Assembly (NCBI RefSeq): GCF_021462415.1
Contig: NZ_JAKEDS010000001.1
Span: 62,001-126,000, forward strand
DNA from: Rhodohalobacter sp. 614A
GTDB lineage: Bacteria > Bacteroidota > Rhodothermia > Balneolales > Balneolaceae
Reading direction: 5' to 3'
DNA: 64,000 nt
Part shown: positions 34,593 to 43,661 of the stretch, piece by piece
Layout: each line of letters starts with the position of its first letter
Position numbering within the stretch: position 1 is the first letter of the stretch
Program-made: the position numbers and the translations under genes
Notes under the pieces: model-generated
Databases searched by the model: none
What the model was told of the DNA's origin: nothing
The model's input: only the letters and a program-made list of their open reading frames with translations

Positions 34593-36827
34593 TCATTTCT
34601 TCGTTCTTGGATTCTCTTTGTAATAGAGGAATCCGTCTTCCCCGCCAATCAGTAGATCCGGTATTTCATCTTTATTAAAGTCTGCTGTAACAGGATTTGA
34701 TGTGTGTCCGCCAATGGGATTATCATCAAGCCGTCCCCTTCCGTGAAAAATAAATTCTCCCGGATTTTCAGCAACGTTTTCCATCAAATCCGCATTTGTT
34801 CCGCTGTTGATAATCAAGTCTAGTTTTCCGTCTCCTGTCCAGTCAACCAAATGAAATTTTCTTCGTCCGCTCGATCCGGCCCATCCGGCATTCAGTCTTA
34901 ATGGTTTTCTGTCAAGATCTTTACCCGAATCATTCATGTATTCTTTTATTCCCGGCACTCTAAAAATCGTTGAAATCGTCATTGGAGAAACAGGTCGGCG
35001 TGCCCTGGCCAGATAGGCGAGATCTCCTTCTTCATTGTAGGAAACCAAATCTTCGGGGTGACCAACGGTACCAATTTCAATCGCATGATGCCCGCTTTCA
35101 TAAACAGAAGGCACGCCTTTATCTGCGTAGAAAATGCGTTTGGGTGGCATCAGCTTAAGCTCACCGTTTACTTTTTTTCGTTCATAAAATGCAAGAAATC
35201 CTTCCTGATCCAACCCAACCAGATCCGTCAATCCATCTTCATTCAAATCGATAGCCTGGGGCGTACTTCTCCATTGGGTCACAAGATCTTTTCCTACCGG
35301 TTCCCACCAGAACCAGGCCGGCTTTGGATTAGCCCGCTGCCATTCCACCTGAACAGGTTTTGCAGCAGCAAGCTTTGGTTTACTTCGGGTTCCGATATTT
35401 TCATACCACATTATTTTTCCCAGAATGGAATTAATGATGATATCTGGCAGGCCATTTCCATTCCAGTCAGCTACGGATAATACCGTGTAGCCCCATTTTG
35501 CTTCTGCCGGTCCCTGGATAGAACCATTTTCTCCGGCAAGAATCCGGATCACGTCACCGTCCGCTTCCAGGTATTCGGGTGCGGCCCATTTCGGCGGATA
35601 TCCACCAAGATTTTCAACAAACAAGAGATATCCCGCGGTGTTGCCCGCAATGATATCCTGGTTGCCGTCGCCATTCCAGTCGTACGCAAATGGCGTTGCA
35701 AGAGCTCCGATTTTTACTTCATCAGCTTTTTGTTTGAAATAAACAGGATCTTCAAATACAGGTACATCATTCACAATGCGACCGGTATTTCGCACAAACG
35801 CCACGCGGCCATCTTCATCTCCAACAATCAAATCCACATTTCCGTCTTTATCCCAGTCGAGTGCGGAGGGAGTGATCATTTCGAGATCCATTTTCACAAC
35901 ATTGCCATTATTTTTCAAGAGTTTACCCGGAGCATATTTCGGATTCGTACGAGTCCCGATATTTTTGAAAAACGTAAACTTGTCTAAAAATTCACCCAGC
36001 ATAAGATCTGGTAACCCATCGCCGTCAAAATCTGCAAAGTTTGGGGATGGCATTCCGTATACTTCCACCGGCTCATCTCCGGCCATCACTTTTTTCGGTT
36101 CAGCATAGTCGGGATTTTCATCCGTGCCTTTATTTTCCATCCAGTAAATGAATGCCCGCAATGGACCATTTACCCATTTTCCCTCTTTTGTGTATGCATC
36201 ATCCCAGCGATAATCCCGCCAGTCACTGGCACCGATAATTAGATCTGTGGCACCATCTCCGTTGTAATCAAAATATTTCCATTGGTTAGCCCGGCCGATG
36301 TAAAATTCGGGATCAAATGGAATCTCTACAGGATTTTCGAGGAATGTATTTTTGTAATCGGGATAGGCTTTTCCGGGTTGTGTAATCACCCAGGAATCCT
36401 CTAAATGTGAAATCTGCATATTATAGCTGGCAGTGGAGGCACTCAGCCGTTTTCCCTTTTCGAAAACAAGTGGGCCTTTTTCATCGGTTGTTCCCTCAAA
36501 AAGGTAGATTCCGTTATAGGGGCGTCCGCCGGAACCTAATAGAAGGTCATTCTGGCCATCTTCATCAAAATCCACCGGAAAAGGGGTTGCCCATAACCCA
36601 ACTCCGAGGTCTACGGTAATATCCGGATTGTTGTAACTGAGACGCGTAAGTGTACTGAAATCCTTTTCTTGCTCTGAGGGTTGAACCTGCCCGGTAGAAT
36701 CTGCCCGTAAAACCTCGGATTCTGTACTTTTATTAAACTCAAGAGGTTCCGAATTGACCGCACTCACCAAAAATATCATGAGTGTAATCGTATACATTAT
36801 GGAAGGGAAGTGAGACTTATTTTTCAT
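34593..36827 (-). CDS. FG-GAP/VCBS-repeat beta-propeller protein, secreted
   Basis: 744 residues with signal peptide and at least nine calcium-type repeats of the form D-x-[DN]-x-D-G-x-x-D-[LI]: DFDEDGQNDLLLG, DYNGDGATDLIIG, DFDGDGLPDLMLG, DWDKDGNVDLIVGD, DWNGDGNQDIIAG, DWNGNGLPDIIIN, DLNEDGLTDLVGLD, DWTGDGKLDLIIN, DFNKDEIPDLLIGG. Such repeats form integrin-like propellers that bind Ca2+; some propellers of this kind in polysaccharide loci are lyases, many only bind. No catalytic residues can be assigned. It follows the symporter gene by 25 bases and precedes the LacI site. Large size and secretion make it a candidate glycan-cleaving or glycan-binding enzyme of unknown family. Confidence 0.75.
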   Translation of the reverse strand: MKNKSHFPSIMYTITLMIFLVSAVNSEPLEFNKSTESEVLRADSTGQVQPSEQEKDFSTLTRLSYNNPDITVDLGVGLWATPFPVDFDEDGQNDLLLGSGGRPYNGIYLFEGTTDEKGPLVFEKGKRLSASTASYNMQISHLEDSWVITQPGKAYPDYKNTFLENPVEIPFDPEFYIGRANQWKYFDYNGDGATDLIIGASDWRDYRWDDAYTKEGKWVNGPLRAFIYWMENKGTDENPDYAEPKKVMAGDEPVEVYGMPSPNFADFDGDGLPDLMLGEFLDKFTFFKNIGTRTNPKYAPGKLLKNNGNVVKMDLEMITPSALDWDKDGNVDLIVGDEDGRVAFVRNTGRIVNDVPVFEDPVYFKQKADEVKIGALATPFAYDWNGDGNQDIIAGNTAGYLLFVENLGGYPPKWAAPEYLEADGDVIRILAGENGSIQGPAEAKWGYTVLSVADWNGNGLPDIIINSILGKIMWYENIGTRSKPKLAAAKPVQVEWQRANPKPAWFWWEPVGKDLVTQWRSTPQAIDLNEDGLTDLVGLDQEGFLAFYERKKVNGELKLMPPKRIFYADKGVPSVYESGHHAIEIGTVGHPEDLVSYNEEGDLAYLARARRPVSPMTISTIFRVPGIKEYMNDSGKDLDRKPLRLNAGWAGSSGRRKFHLVDWTGDGKLDLIINSGTNADLMENVAENPGEFIFHGRGRLDDNPIGGHTSNPVTADFNKDEIPDLLIGGEDGFLYYKENPRTKK

Positions 36828-36852
36828 GATTTACAAAATTATATTGCTGAAA

Positions 36853-38337
36853 TTAATTCATGTCTTTTTGAGGCAGAACAATCGAAAGCAGAAATCCCGT
36901 GAGAAAAATTACAAGAGTTCCAATCACGATCGTGAGATAGCTGTGGAGTGAATATTGATAAGCTTCCAGAGAACCGCCGAAATAGGCCGGTGAAAGGCTC
37001 ATCCATATAATGATCAACAGGCCAATTCCAACGCCAATCATTGCCGGTAAATTGGATACTTTTTGAGAGAAAAAACCAAGCAGAAACAGGCCCAGCATAC
37101 CGCCGCTGAAAATTCCCGCAAGATTCCACCAGATATCCAGAGCACTTTCTACTCTGATGATCAAAAAAGAGATCAAAACGCCGAGCAAGCAAATCGCGGC
37201 CGAGGCTGTATAAAGTACTTTAACGGACTTATTTTCGCTTACTTTTTGTTTTGTATATCGCTTATAGAAATCATTCAGAATAACTGTGGCACCGCTGTTC
37301 AGGCTGGTTGAAATGGTACTCATTCCCGCTGCAAAAATAGAGGCAATCAACAATCCGGTAATGCCAGTTGGAAGTCCGTTTACAATAAAATAAGGAAAAA
37401 CACTGTCGGCCATTCCGGCTTCTTTGAACTCGGCAGGAAGCAGATCGGGATATACATTATAGTAGACAAATAATCCTGTGCCGATCATAAAAAAGAGCAG
37501 TGAAACGGGAATGTATAGCAGTCCTCCGCCAAACGCCGATGAGATCGCTTCTTTCTCATTTCGGGCAGTCATGTACCGCTGAATGTAATTCTGGTCAATT
37601 CCGTAATTTTGGAGATTGATAAAAATGCCATAAATGAAAACAATCCAGAATGTAGATTCGGTCAGGCTGAGGCTGAAATTTCCGAGGCTGAATTTATCAT
37701 ATTGAGCAGCAACATCGAAATATTGAGAAGGTCCTTCCGGGAGTGAAAACATTAACACAGCCAGCGTGATGATGGCTCCAAAAATCAAAATAATGGCCTG
37801 AATAGCATCGGTCCAGATGACCGCTTTTATCCCACCGAGAATGGAATAGATCATCACACTGATTCCTGTAATAATGATGATAATTCTCATATCCCATCCG
37901 AGAATTACGTACATCGGTAGTGCAAGCAAATAGAGAATCACGGCTACGCGCATTACCTGAGTGAGAAGCCAAAAGGAAGCGACATAATTTTTTGCCCACG
38001 GACCAAACCGTTCTTCCAGATAGGTATAGGCTGACGGACTTCCCACCTTTCTATAGAGTGGAATAAAAAACTTAATGGCCATAAAAATGGCTACGGGAAT
38101 AGAAAGACTGAATACAAATGAATTCCAGTTGGAGGAAAAGGCCGATCCCGGCAATGCAAGAAAACTGATACTGCTTACAAATGTGGCGAAAATAGAAAGT
38201 CCGATCACCCATGCCGGAAGTGTTCCGGAACCCGTAGAATAATCATCAGAGGTTCGTTCTTTCTGATAGAATGAAATCCCAAAAAGAATAATCCCCAGCA
38301 GGTAGATGATAAAAATAATGATATCTATTGTACTCAT
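36853..38337 (-). CDS. Sodium/solute symporter (SSS family) without Kelch domain
   Basis: 494 residues, the usual SSS length with about 13 membrane helices. Seen: first helix IIIFIIYLLGIILFGISFY, SDDYSTGSGTLPAWVIGLSIFATFVSSISFLALPG, GGIKAVIWTDAIQAIIL, and the sodium-site helix FAAGMSTISTSLNSGATVILNDF. Unlike the three relatives in the neighbouring locus it has no N-terminal propeller. Its start codon overlaps the stop of the aldolase gene (ATGA), implying coupled translation, so the imported compound is probably the substrate of that aldolase or a precursor. Substrate not determined by sequence. Confidence 0.88.
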   Translation of the reverse strand: MSTIDIIIFIIYLLGIILFGISFYQKERTSDDYSTGSGTLPAWVIGLSIFATFVSSISFLALPGSAFSSNWNSFVFSLSIPVAIFMAIKFFIPLYRKVGSPSAYTYLEERFGPWAKNYVASFWLLTQVMRVAVILYLLALPMYVILGWDMRIIIIITGISVMIYSILGGIKAVIWTDAIQAIILIFGAIITLAVLMFSLPEGPSQYFDVAAQYDKFSLGNFSLSLTESTFWIVFIYGIFINLQNYGIDQNYIQRYMTARNEKEAISSAFGGGLLYIPVSLLFFMIGTGLFVYYNVYPDLLPAEFKEAGMADSVFPYFIVNGLPTGITGLLIASIFAAGMSTISTSLNSGATVILNDFYKRYTKQKVSENKSVKVLYTASAAICLLGVLISFLIIRVESALDIWWNLAGIFSGGMLGLFLLGFFSQKVSNLPAMIGVGIGLLIIIWMSLSPAYFGGSLEAYQYSLHSYLTIVIGTLVIFLTGFLLSIVLPQKDMN

Positions 38338-39263
38338 TGAATCACTTCTCCCAAATCGAGTTGTTTTAAAGCCTCACGGATTTTTTCTTTTTCCTGTCCT
38401 TCAAAAGCATGAAATGGCAAGGCAAAGGTGTCGCTGCAAATTCCCATTAAAGACAGAGCACATTTCACACCCTGTAAATATTTCATGGGTGAATTACCCA
38501 CCGTATAAAGTCCGGAACTGATGGCAAGGATTTTCTTCTGAAGCTGCTGCATTCGGTTAAAATCTTTCTCTTTGGCAGCATTATACATATCCACATACAC
38601 GGTGGGAAACATATTGGCGCCACCATTCACGCCGCCGTGTCCACCTGAGAGCATGGTTTGCATCAGAATTTCTTCCGGCCCGACCAGAACCGTGAAGTCA
38701 GGATTGTCCTTCAAAAGGCTTAATACTTTTTGGAAATAAATTACATCACCCGAACTGTCTTTAAACCCAATAATATTAGGATTTTTGGCTAATTCCTGAA
38801 CGGTCTCCGGGGCAAAATTTACTTTAGTATGAGAAGGCATGTTATACAGAAACAGCGGCAACGGTGACTGATCCGCAAGTGTCCGGAAATAGTTCAGCAA
38901 TTCAGGCTGATTCGCTGCAAAATAGTAAGGCGGTGCCGCAACTACCGAATCTGCTCCGGCATCCGAAGCTTTTTCAGCCAGACGTATGCTTTCTGTGACA
39001 GATGTATCTGTAATCCCCACTAAAACAGGAACGCTTCCATCCACTTGTGCACAAACTTTTTCTGTGATTTCAGCGCGGAGATTATAACTCAGACCGGGGC
39101 CTTCTCCGGTGGTGCCGAGAATGAATAATCCATGAACACCGCCTGCAAGAATGTGATCGATCAAACGCTCCAGACCTTCGTGATCTAAAGTGTTCTGATC
39201 GAGTAATGGGGTAACCACCGGAGGAATAATTCCGTGATATTTTTCAGATTGATTTGAAGTCAT
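38334..39263 (-). CDS. DHDPS/NAL-superfamily aldolase
   Basis: 309 residues, class I aldolase barrel: GTTGEGPGL (50-58), Tyr140 in LFLYNMPSHTKV, Schiff-base Lys168 in IIGFKDSSGD, and GGANMFPT. The Arg that binds the second carboxylate in dihydrodipicolinate synthase (YNVPSRT) is His here, so lysine biosynthesis is unlikely. Probably cleaves or forms a 2-keto-3-deoxy sugar acid. It overlaps the symporter gene by 4 bases and follows a sulfatase by 21 bases. Only moderately similar in motif wording to NanA at 24863, so not a recent duplicate. Confidence 0.8.
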   Translation of the reverse strand: MTSNQSEKYHGIIPPVVTPLLDQNTLDHEGLERLIDHILAGGVHGLFILGTTGEGPGLSYNLRAEITEKVCAQVDGSVPVLVGITDTSVTESIRLAEKASDAGADSVVAAPPYYFAANQPELLNYFRTLADQSPLPLFLYNMPSHTKVNFAPETVQELAKNPNIIGFKDSSGDVIYFQKVLSLLKDNPDFTVLVGPEEILMQTMLSGGHGGVNGGANMFPTVYVDMYNAAKEKDFNRMQQLQKKILAISSGLYTVGNSPMKYLQGVKCALSLMGICSDTFALPFHAFEGQEKEKIREALKQLDLGEVIQ

Positions 39264-39284
39264 AATTTTTTTGATATCCTTATT

Positions 39285-40814
39285 TCAATTCTTTTTAGAG
39301 TTAACTCTTGGAAATCTGGCTCCGGCTTCGTGTAATTTTTGAAGCAGTTCAGCTTTCATCATTTGAGTGTCCCAGGGTCTTTCAGAACTCAAGTCGTTCT
39401 GCTCTGACGGATCTTTTGCTAAATCATACAATTCAGCTTTATCACCATCATAAAAATAAACCAGTTTTAAATTTCCTTTACGCATCGCTGATTGCGGAAG
39501 CGTTTGGCTGACATATCCGGTTTCAAGCCCAATATGAGACTGCGTTTTTTCAAATTCGCCTCCTTCCGGATGGTAATAAGGAAAATGCCAGTATAAGGTT
39601 CGATTTTTAAACGTATCGATTTCATCATCATAAAAAAGCGGAACAATGGATTTCCCATCCAAACCTTGTTCATAGTTTTCCACACCGGCCAGGTCCATAA
39701 ATGTAGGTTTAAGATCGACTTGTGAAACGGGTGCGTCGCTTTGGGAACCGGCTTCCACAACACCCGGCCAGCGGACAACAAACGGGACCCGAATTCCGCC
39801 TTCGTATACATTCCATTTACTTCCCCGGAACGGACGCGTAAACGCATATACCGGGTGGCCGCCATTATCAGAAGTTAAAATTACCACGGTATCGTCTGCC
39901 AGATCTTCGTTGTCAATAGCATCAAGTAACTCGCCTACATAGTGATCCACAATTTCTACAAAGGCAGCATACACAACACGTTCTTCGGAAAGATCCGGGC
40001 CTGCTTTTTTGCGATATTTATCGATGAGCCATTGGGCATTTACTTCCACCGGCGTGTGAACATAATAGTGGCTCACATACAAAAAGAATGGCTTTTTATG
40101 ATCCTGTTTAAGAAAATCAATCGCCCGATTCGTCAAGGCGTCAACCGGATATTCACCTTTTTTATACTCTTTGGTGTCTTTCTTTTGCCCGCCAACGGTG
40201 TAACTATAGGGATGTGAACCGAAGGTTTCCTTGGCAAAATCAAACCCCTGATGCTCAGGCCCAAACTCTGTTGACCATCCCATGTAGTGCTTATTATGCG
40301 CGGCGACATGCCATTTTCCGGAAATTGCTGTTTCGTAGCCACCTTTCTTCAATGCTTCCGCCACGGTTACTTCTTCCAGGGGAAGATTCAGCGTAAATGG
40401 TGGGGGAACTAAATCGTAACCTTCAAATTTTTTGATCCACTCTTCATCATCCCAGGAATAATCGTCGGTTTCGTTTTTGGTTACGAATTCGAAATTGAGC
40501 CGGGCCGGTGTTTTTCCAGTCAAAAGTGCAGCTCGTGAAGGACTACACAACGGCGCCGAGGCATAGCCGTTCGTAAATTTCTTTCCTTCTTTTACCAATC
40601 GATCCATATTGGGCGTTTCTGTCAAATTCTGCCCAAATTCTTTTCCGTATGATGACACATCTGAATAGCCCATATCATCAATATAGATGAGGATGATGTT
40701 TGGCTTCTCCTGGTTTTTCGAACCTTGGGCTGATAACCGGCTGCTTAATCCGGCTATCATCAGGAGTGAAAAAAGGAAGTTTATAATGAGCCTGTTGTGT
40801 GCGCGTCTTTTCAT
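39285..40814 (-). CDS. Type I sulfatase, secreted
   Basis: 509 residues with signal peptide (LLMIAGLSSRLSAQ). Metal-binding IYIDDMGYSD near 44, the formylglycine signature CSPSRAALLTG with Cys90, SGKWHV, and TSDNGGHP later. Needs conversion of Cys90 to formylglycine by a maturase not seen in the window. Hydrolyses sulfate esters on sugars, letting the glycosidases act. It abuts the next sulfatase gene with no gap (its ATG ends at 40814, the other stop begins at 40815) and precedes the aldolase-symporter pair. Sugar and position specificity cannot be read from the sequence. Confidence 0.92.
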   Translation of the reverse strand: MKRRAHNRLIINFLFSLLMIAGLSSRLSAQGSKNQEKPNIILIYIDDMGYSDVSSYGKEFGQNLTETPNMDRLVKEGKKFTNGYASAPLCSPSRAALLTGKTPARLNFEFVTKNETDDYSWDDEEWIKKFEGYDLVPPPFTLNLPLEEVTVAEALKKGGYETAISGKWHVAAHNKHYMGWSTEFGPEHQGFDFAKETFGSHPYSYTVGGQKKDTKEYKKGEYPVDALTNRAIDFLKQDHKKPFFLYVSHYYVHTPVEVNAQWLIDKYRKKAGPDLSEERVVYAAFVEIVDHYVGELLDAIDNEDLADDTVVILTSDNGGHPVYAFTRPFRGSKWNVYEGGIRVPFVVRWPGVVEAGSQSDAPVSQVDLKPTFMDLAGVENYEQGLDGKSIVPLFYDDEIDTFKNRTLYWHFPYYHPEGGEFEKTQSHIGLETGYVSQTLPQSAMRKGNLKLVYFYDGDKAELYDLAKDPSEQNDLSSERPWDTQMMKAELLQKLHEAGARFPRVNSKKN

Positions 40815-42197
40815 TTAATCATCAATTTTTAGTCTGTCATTTTCAACGTCACGAGCCCATTGCCGGAGGTAAACCCGCATTTTTTGATACTGTGTTCTAT
40901 TTTCGTCGGACACATCGACGGATTCGGAGGGATCATCTGCAATATTATAAAGTACCGGCCGGGCAGAAGACTCCGCATCCGGTACATTCCTTGTCACATA
41001 TGGCCGAACCAGTTTCCAATCTCCATCTCTTATCGCAGCATTATGCGAATACATTGGTACGCCACGGTTCCACTGCCAATACCTGTAAGGAGGTAAATCA
41101 CCGGCAGCATTTTTATCAAAAAGAATATCCCTGAAACTCCCGCCATCCCATTTCAGGTCTTCCTTCACGTCCAGAGAAAGCAGGTCTGCCAATGTTGGAA
41201 GAACGTCAGTAAATTGAATCACCTGGTCTCTTTCTCCCGGCTGAAGCGTATCGGGCCACCGCACCACAAACGGAACATGAATCCCGCCCTCATTCACCGT
41301 ATACTTGGTGCCTTTCATATCTACATTAAACCGTTCTCCCGGAATGGGATCAGGTCCGTTATCACTTGAAAAAAGAATGATGGTATTATCATCGATTTCA
41401 AGTTTCTTTAATTCGTCTACAAGCTCACCAATTCCCCGGTCCATCACTTCAATCATTGCATAGATGGTGGACGTATTTTTGTTAAATCCTTTGTCTAAAT
41501 AATTCTGGATGAGTTCCTCCGGCGCGCTTAACGGACGGTGAGGCGCATAATGTGCCAGGAACAAAAAGAATGGTTCGGCTTTATGCCGGTTCACAAAATT
41601 TTTGGCTCTTTCTGTCAGGTCATTGGTGAGGTATTTGTCATCCACATCATGATAGGTACCCTGAACATCAAGACTATATTTAAAATAGGTTTCGGATACA
41701 TTAAAGCCGACAAAACCTTCAAATTCATCAAATCCCCTGTTAAGTGGATGATATTCTTCGCCGAGGCCGTTATGCCACTTGCCGATCAGCCCGGTTTTGT
41801 AGCCATTCTCCTGAAAAACATTTCCAATGGTTACTTCACTTTTAGCAATTCGGGAAAGTTCCGGATACTGCTGCATGTTTAATGTAACGGAGCCCGTTCG
41901 ATGTGGATATCGTCCCGTCATTAGTGCGGCCCGGGATGGCGAACACACGGCAGAACCGGAATACGCATGATTGAAATAAACTCCTTCATCAATCAGCTTA
42001 TCAAGAGAGGGCGTTTTGGTGATTCCGCCATTAAAGGATGCAAGATCTCCGATGGCAAAATCATCCGCTAAAATCAGGATGACATTGGGTGTTTGATGAA
42101 CCTCTTCCTCTTTTTGAGATTCTGATGTGCATGAAACTGAACTGCCGCTCCAAAACAGAATCGTAATCACAACAAATAATTTCGCTGGAAATTTCAT
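40815..42197 (-). CDS. Type I sulfatase, lipoprotein
   Basis: 460 residues from the ATG at 42197, which gives a clean lipoprotein signal (SSVSC, Cys23); a longer frame to 42305 would overlap the upstream gene. Metal site LILADDFAIGD, active-site CSPSRAALMTG with Cys85, IGKWHNG, HYAPHRPLSAPEE and SSDNGPDP support an intact enzyme. Lipid anchoring suggests work on the periplasmic side or cell surface. In one run with the Asp-box gene upstream (25-base gap) and the next sulfatase downstream (0 gap). Confidence 0.92.
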   Translation of the reverse strand: MKFPAKLFVVITILFWSGSSVSCTSESQKEEEVHQTPNVILILADDFAIGDLASFNGGITKTPSLDKLIDEGVYFNHAYSGSAVCSPSRAALMTGRYPHRTGSVTLNMQQYPELSRIAKSEVTIGNVFQENGYKTGLIGKWHNGLGEEYHPLNRGFDEFEGFVGFNVSETYFKYSLDVQGTYHDVDDKYLTNDLTERAKNFVNRHKAEPFFLFLAHYAPHRPLSAPEELIQNYLDKGFNKNTSTIYAMIEVMDRGIGELVDELKKLEIDDNTIILFSSDNGPDPIPGERFNVDMKGTKYTVNEGGIHVPFVVRWPDTLQPGERDQVIQFTDVLPTLADLLSLDVKEDLKWDGGSFRDILFDKNAAGDLPPYRYWQWNRGVPMYSHNAAIRDGDWKLVRPYVTRNVPDAESSARPVLYNIADDPSESVDVSDENRTQYQKMRVYLRQWARDVENDRLKIDD

Positions 42198-42222
42198 GGT
42201 TTCATCCTTTTTTGAATGGTGA

Positions 42223-43413
42223 TTATTCATACTGCCTGAAGTCTTTGATCCGTTTGAAGATGATATAATTAGAATCATGAGCATTATGAGCGTTTCTGCC
42301 TTCATGATCGGGGTAAGCCGTCCGTATCACAGAAACAATGTCGTTGTTTTCAAACAGCCAGTCTGCGTACTGAAAACCAACATGTTTTACATCGGGATGT
42401 TGATAGATGATTTTGTTGATTTTCCAATCCGTCAGATTTTTTGATGAAACCAGGACTAAGGTATTGCGAATTTGATCAGGGCGGAATTCACTAAAATCAG
42501 CGTACTCTTCCGGTATATAATTCACTAAAGACCAATACTTTTGGGAGGTATCATCATAGCGTATCGTAAATTTTTTCGTTCCACCGGGTAAATCAATAAA
42601 TCCTGTTTCCGGAGTAAAGGATACCGTTTCGCCATTCTCTGAAATATTAACAACCGCTGCCTTGCCATAGATGGGTTCCGGCCGGAAATCGGCACGCAAA
42701 ACGTTTACCAATTCATCATTCGGTGTCACAACAATATTTCCTTCCAGCCACGCATACCCTTCCCATTTTTCGTGATCATATTGCAGGCGATTGCTGATCG
42801 TCCAACTGGAAGCATCCAATAAATCACTATCTACAGGTGCAGAAACAACTAACGCCCTGAAATTTTCGCCCCATTTTTCCGGCGGATACCGATCTTCCAT
42901 GGCCCGCCAAATTCTTCCGTTGTGAGTGACAACCGGAACGGGAGCTGTATGATATTCATAATCTGTATTTAAAAGCCCGGTATGTTCGTCCACAGGAGTG
43001 GTCCATGTATGCCCTCCGTCTGTACTTTTCCGGATTGCCAGGTCTCCATATTCGTCTGTTGATCCCATCAGATATAAATCCCCATCCAGCGTAAAAAGAC
43101 CAGCCCAAAATGTATTCGGGACGTCGGTTATAAACGTCCAGCTTTTGCCCTGATCATTCGAAGAAAATAGTTTAGCGGCACGGGGTTTCTCCGATTTGTT
43201 GATGGCAGGACCAAACGGATCAATCGAAACCACATATGTGCCGTTTTCTAAAACAGCAATAGATGGCGAGCCCAAATAAAGGCCTGTCTCTGCACTTGAA
43301 TAATCAACAATCACTCCTTCTAAATCGAATGCTTGAGCATACAGTGAGCCCGAAAACAAAAATAAGATGAACAAGCACTGTACAGCCATTCTCTCTTTTG
43401 ACATTCTTTTCAT
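42223..43413 (-). CDS. Sialidase-superfamily (Asp-box) protein, secreted
   Basis: About 396 residues from the ATG at 43413, which puts a signal peptide (VQCLFILFLFSGSLYAQ) at the N-terminus; an in-frame ATG at 43503 adds 30 unlikely residues. Two clear Asp boxes (SNDQGKSW, STDGGHTW), then ARG-rich blade blocks RIWRAMEDRYPPEKWG and VVRTAY-like VIRTAYPDHEGRNAHN. The YLGSPSIAVLENGTYV opening differs from GH33; FRIP is absent. It lies between SusD and two sulfatases in the second locus, so it probably cleaves a bond in the sulfated glycan. It is a different type from the protein at 33355. Confidence 0.65.
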   Translation of the reverse strand: MKRMSKERMAVQCLFILFLFSGSLYAQAFDLEGVIVDYSSAETGLYLGSPSIAVLENGTYVVSIDPFGPAINKSEKPRAAKLFSSNDQGKSWTFITDVPNTFWAGLFTLDGDLYLMGSTDEYGDLAIRKSTDGGHTWTTPVDEHTGLLNTDYEYHTAPVPVVTHNGRIWRAMEDRYPPEKWGENFRALVVSAPVDSDLLDASSWTISNRLQYDHEKWEGYAWLEGNIVVTPNDELVNVLRADFRPEPIYGKAAVVNISENGETVSFTPETGFIDLPGGTKKFTIRYDDTSQKYWSLVNYIPEEYADFSEFRPDQIRNTLVLVSSKNLTDWKINKIIYQHPDVKHVGFQYADWLFENNDIVSVIRTAYPDHEGRNAHNAHDSNYIIFKRIKDFRQYE

Positions 43414-43562
43414 ACGCCAGCTCCCATTAGAAACAGGTGCGCCGTTCTGAAAAGAACAGGCTGGAGAAAAATGTGTATGAGAATATTGACTGTTGATAAT
43501 CATTGGGTTTTTATCAAAAAACTATCATTGTTGAATGATTCGTTTTTTTTAAAGCTCTCCTA

Positions 43563-43601
43563 CCCCTGCCCCTTCTCCGGCGCGGGGAGTCAGGGCAGGG
43601 G
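43563..43601. repeat. GC-rich palindromic (REP-like) element
   Basis: CCCCTGCCC and its complement GGGCAGGGG flank an inner CTCC/GGAG stem. This strongly GC-rich stem-loop stands out in an AT-rich gap between susD and the Asp-box gene. No T-tract follows on the minus strand, so it is not a plain terminator. Its wording is like dispersed intergenic palindromes of many bacteria; it may stabilise the upstream susCD mRNA. Confidence 0.6.
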
Positions 43602-43661
43602 AAACAAGAGAGATAGAATATATAAGAGACTATTTGTATTCGTTTCTGTTTAATCTATGGC

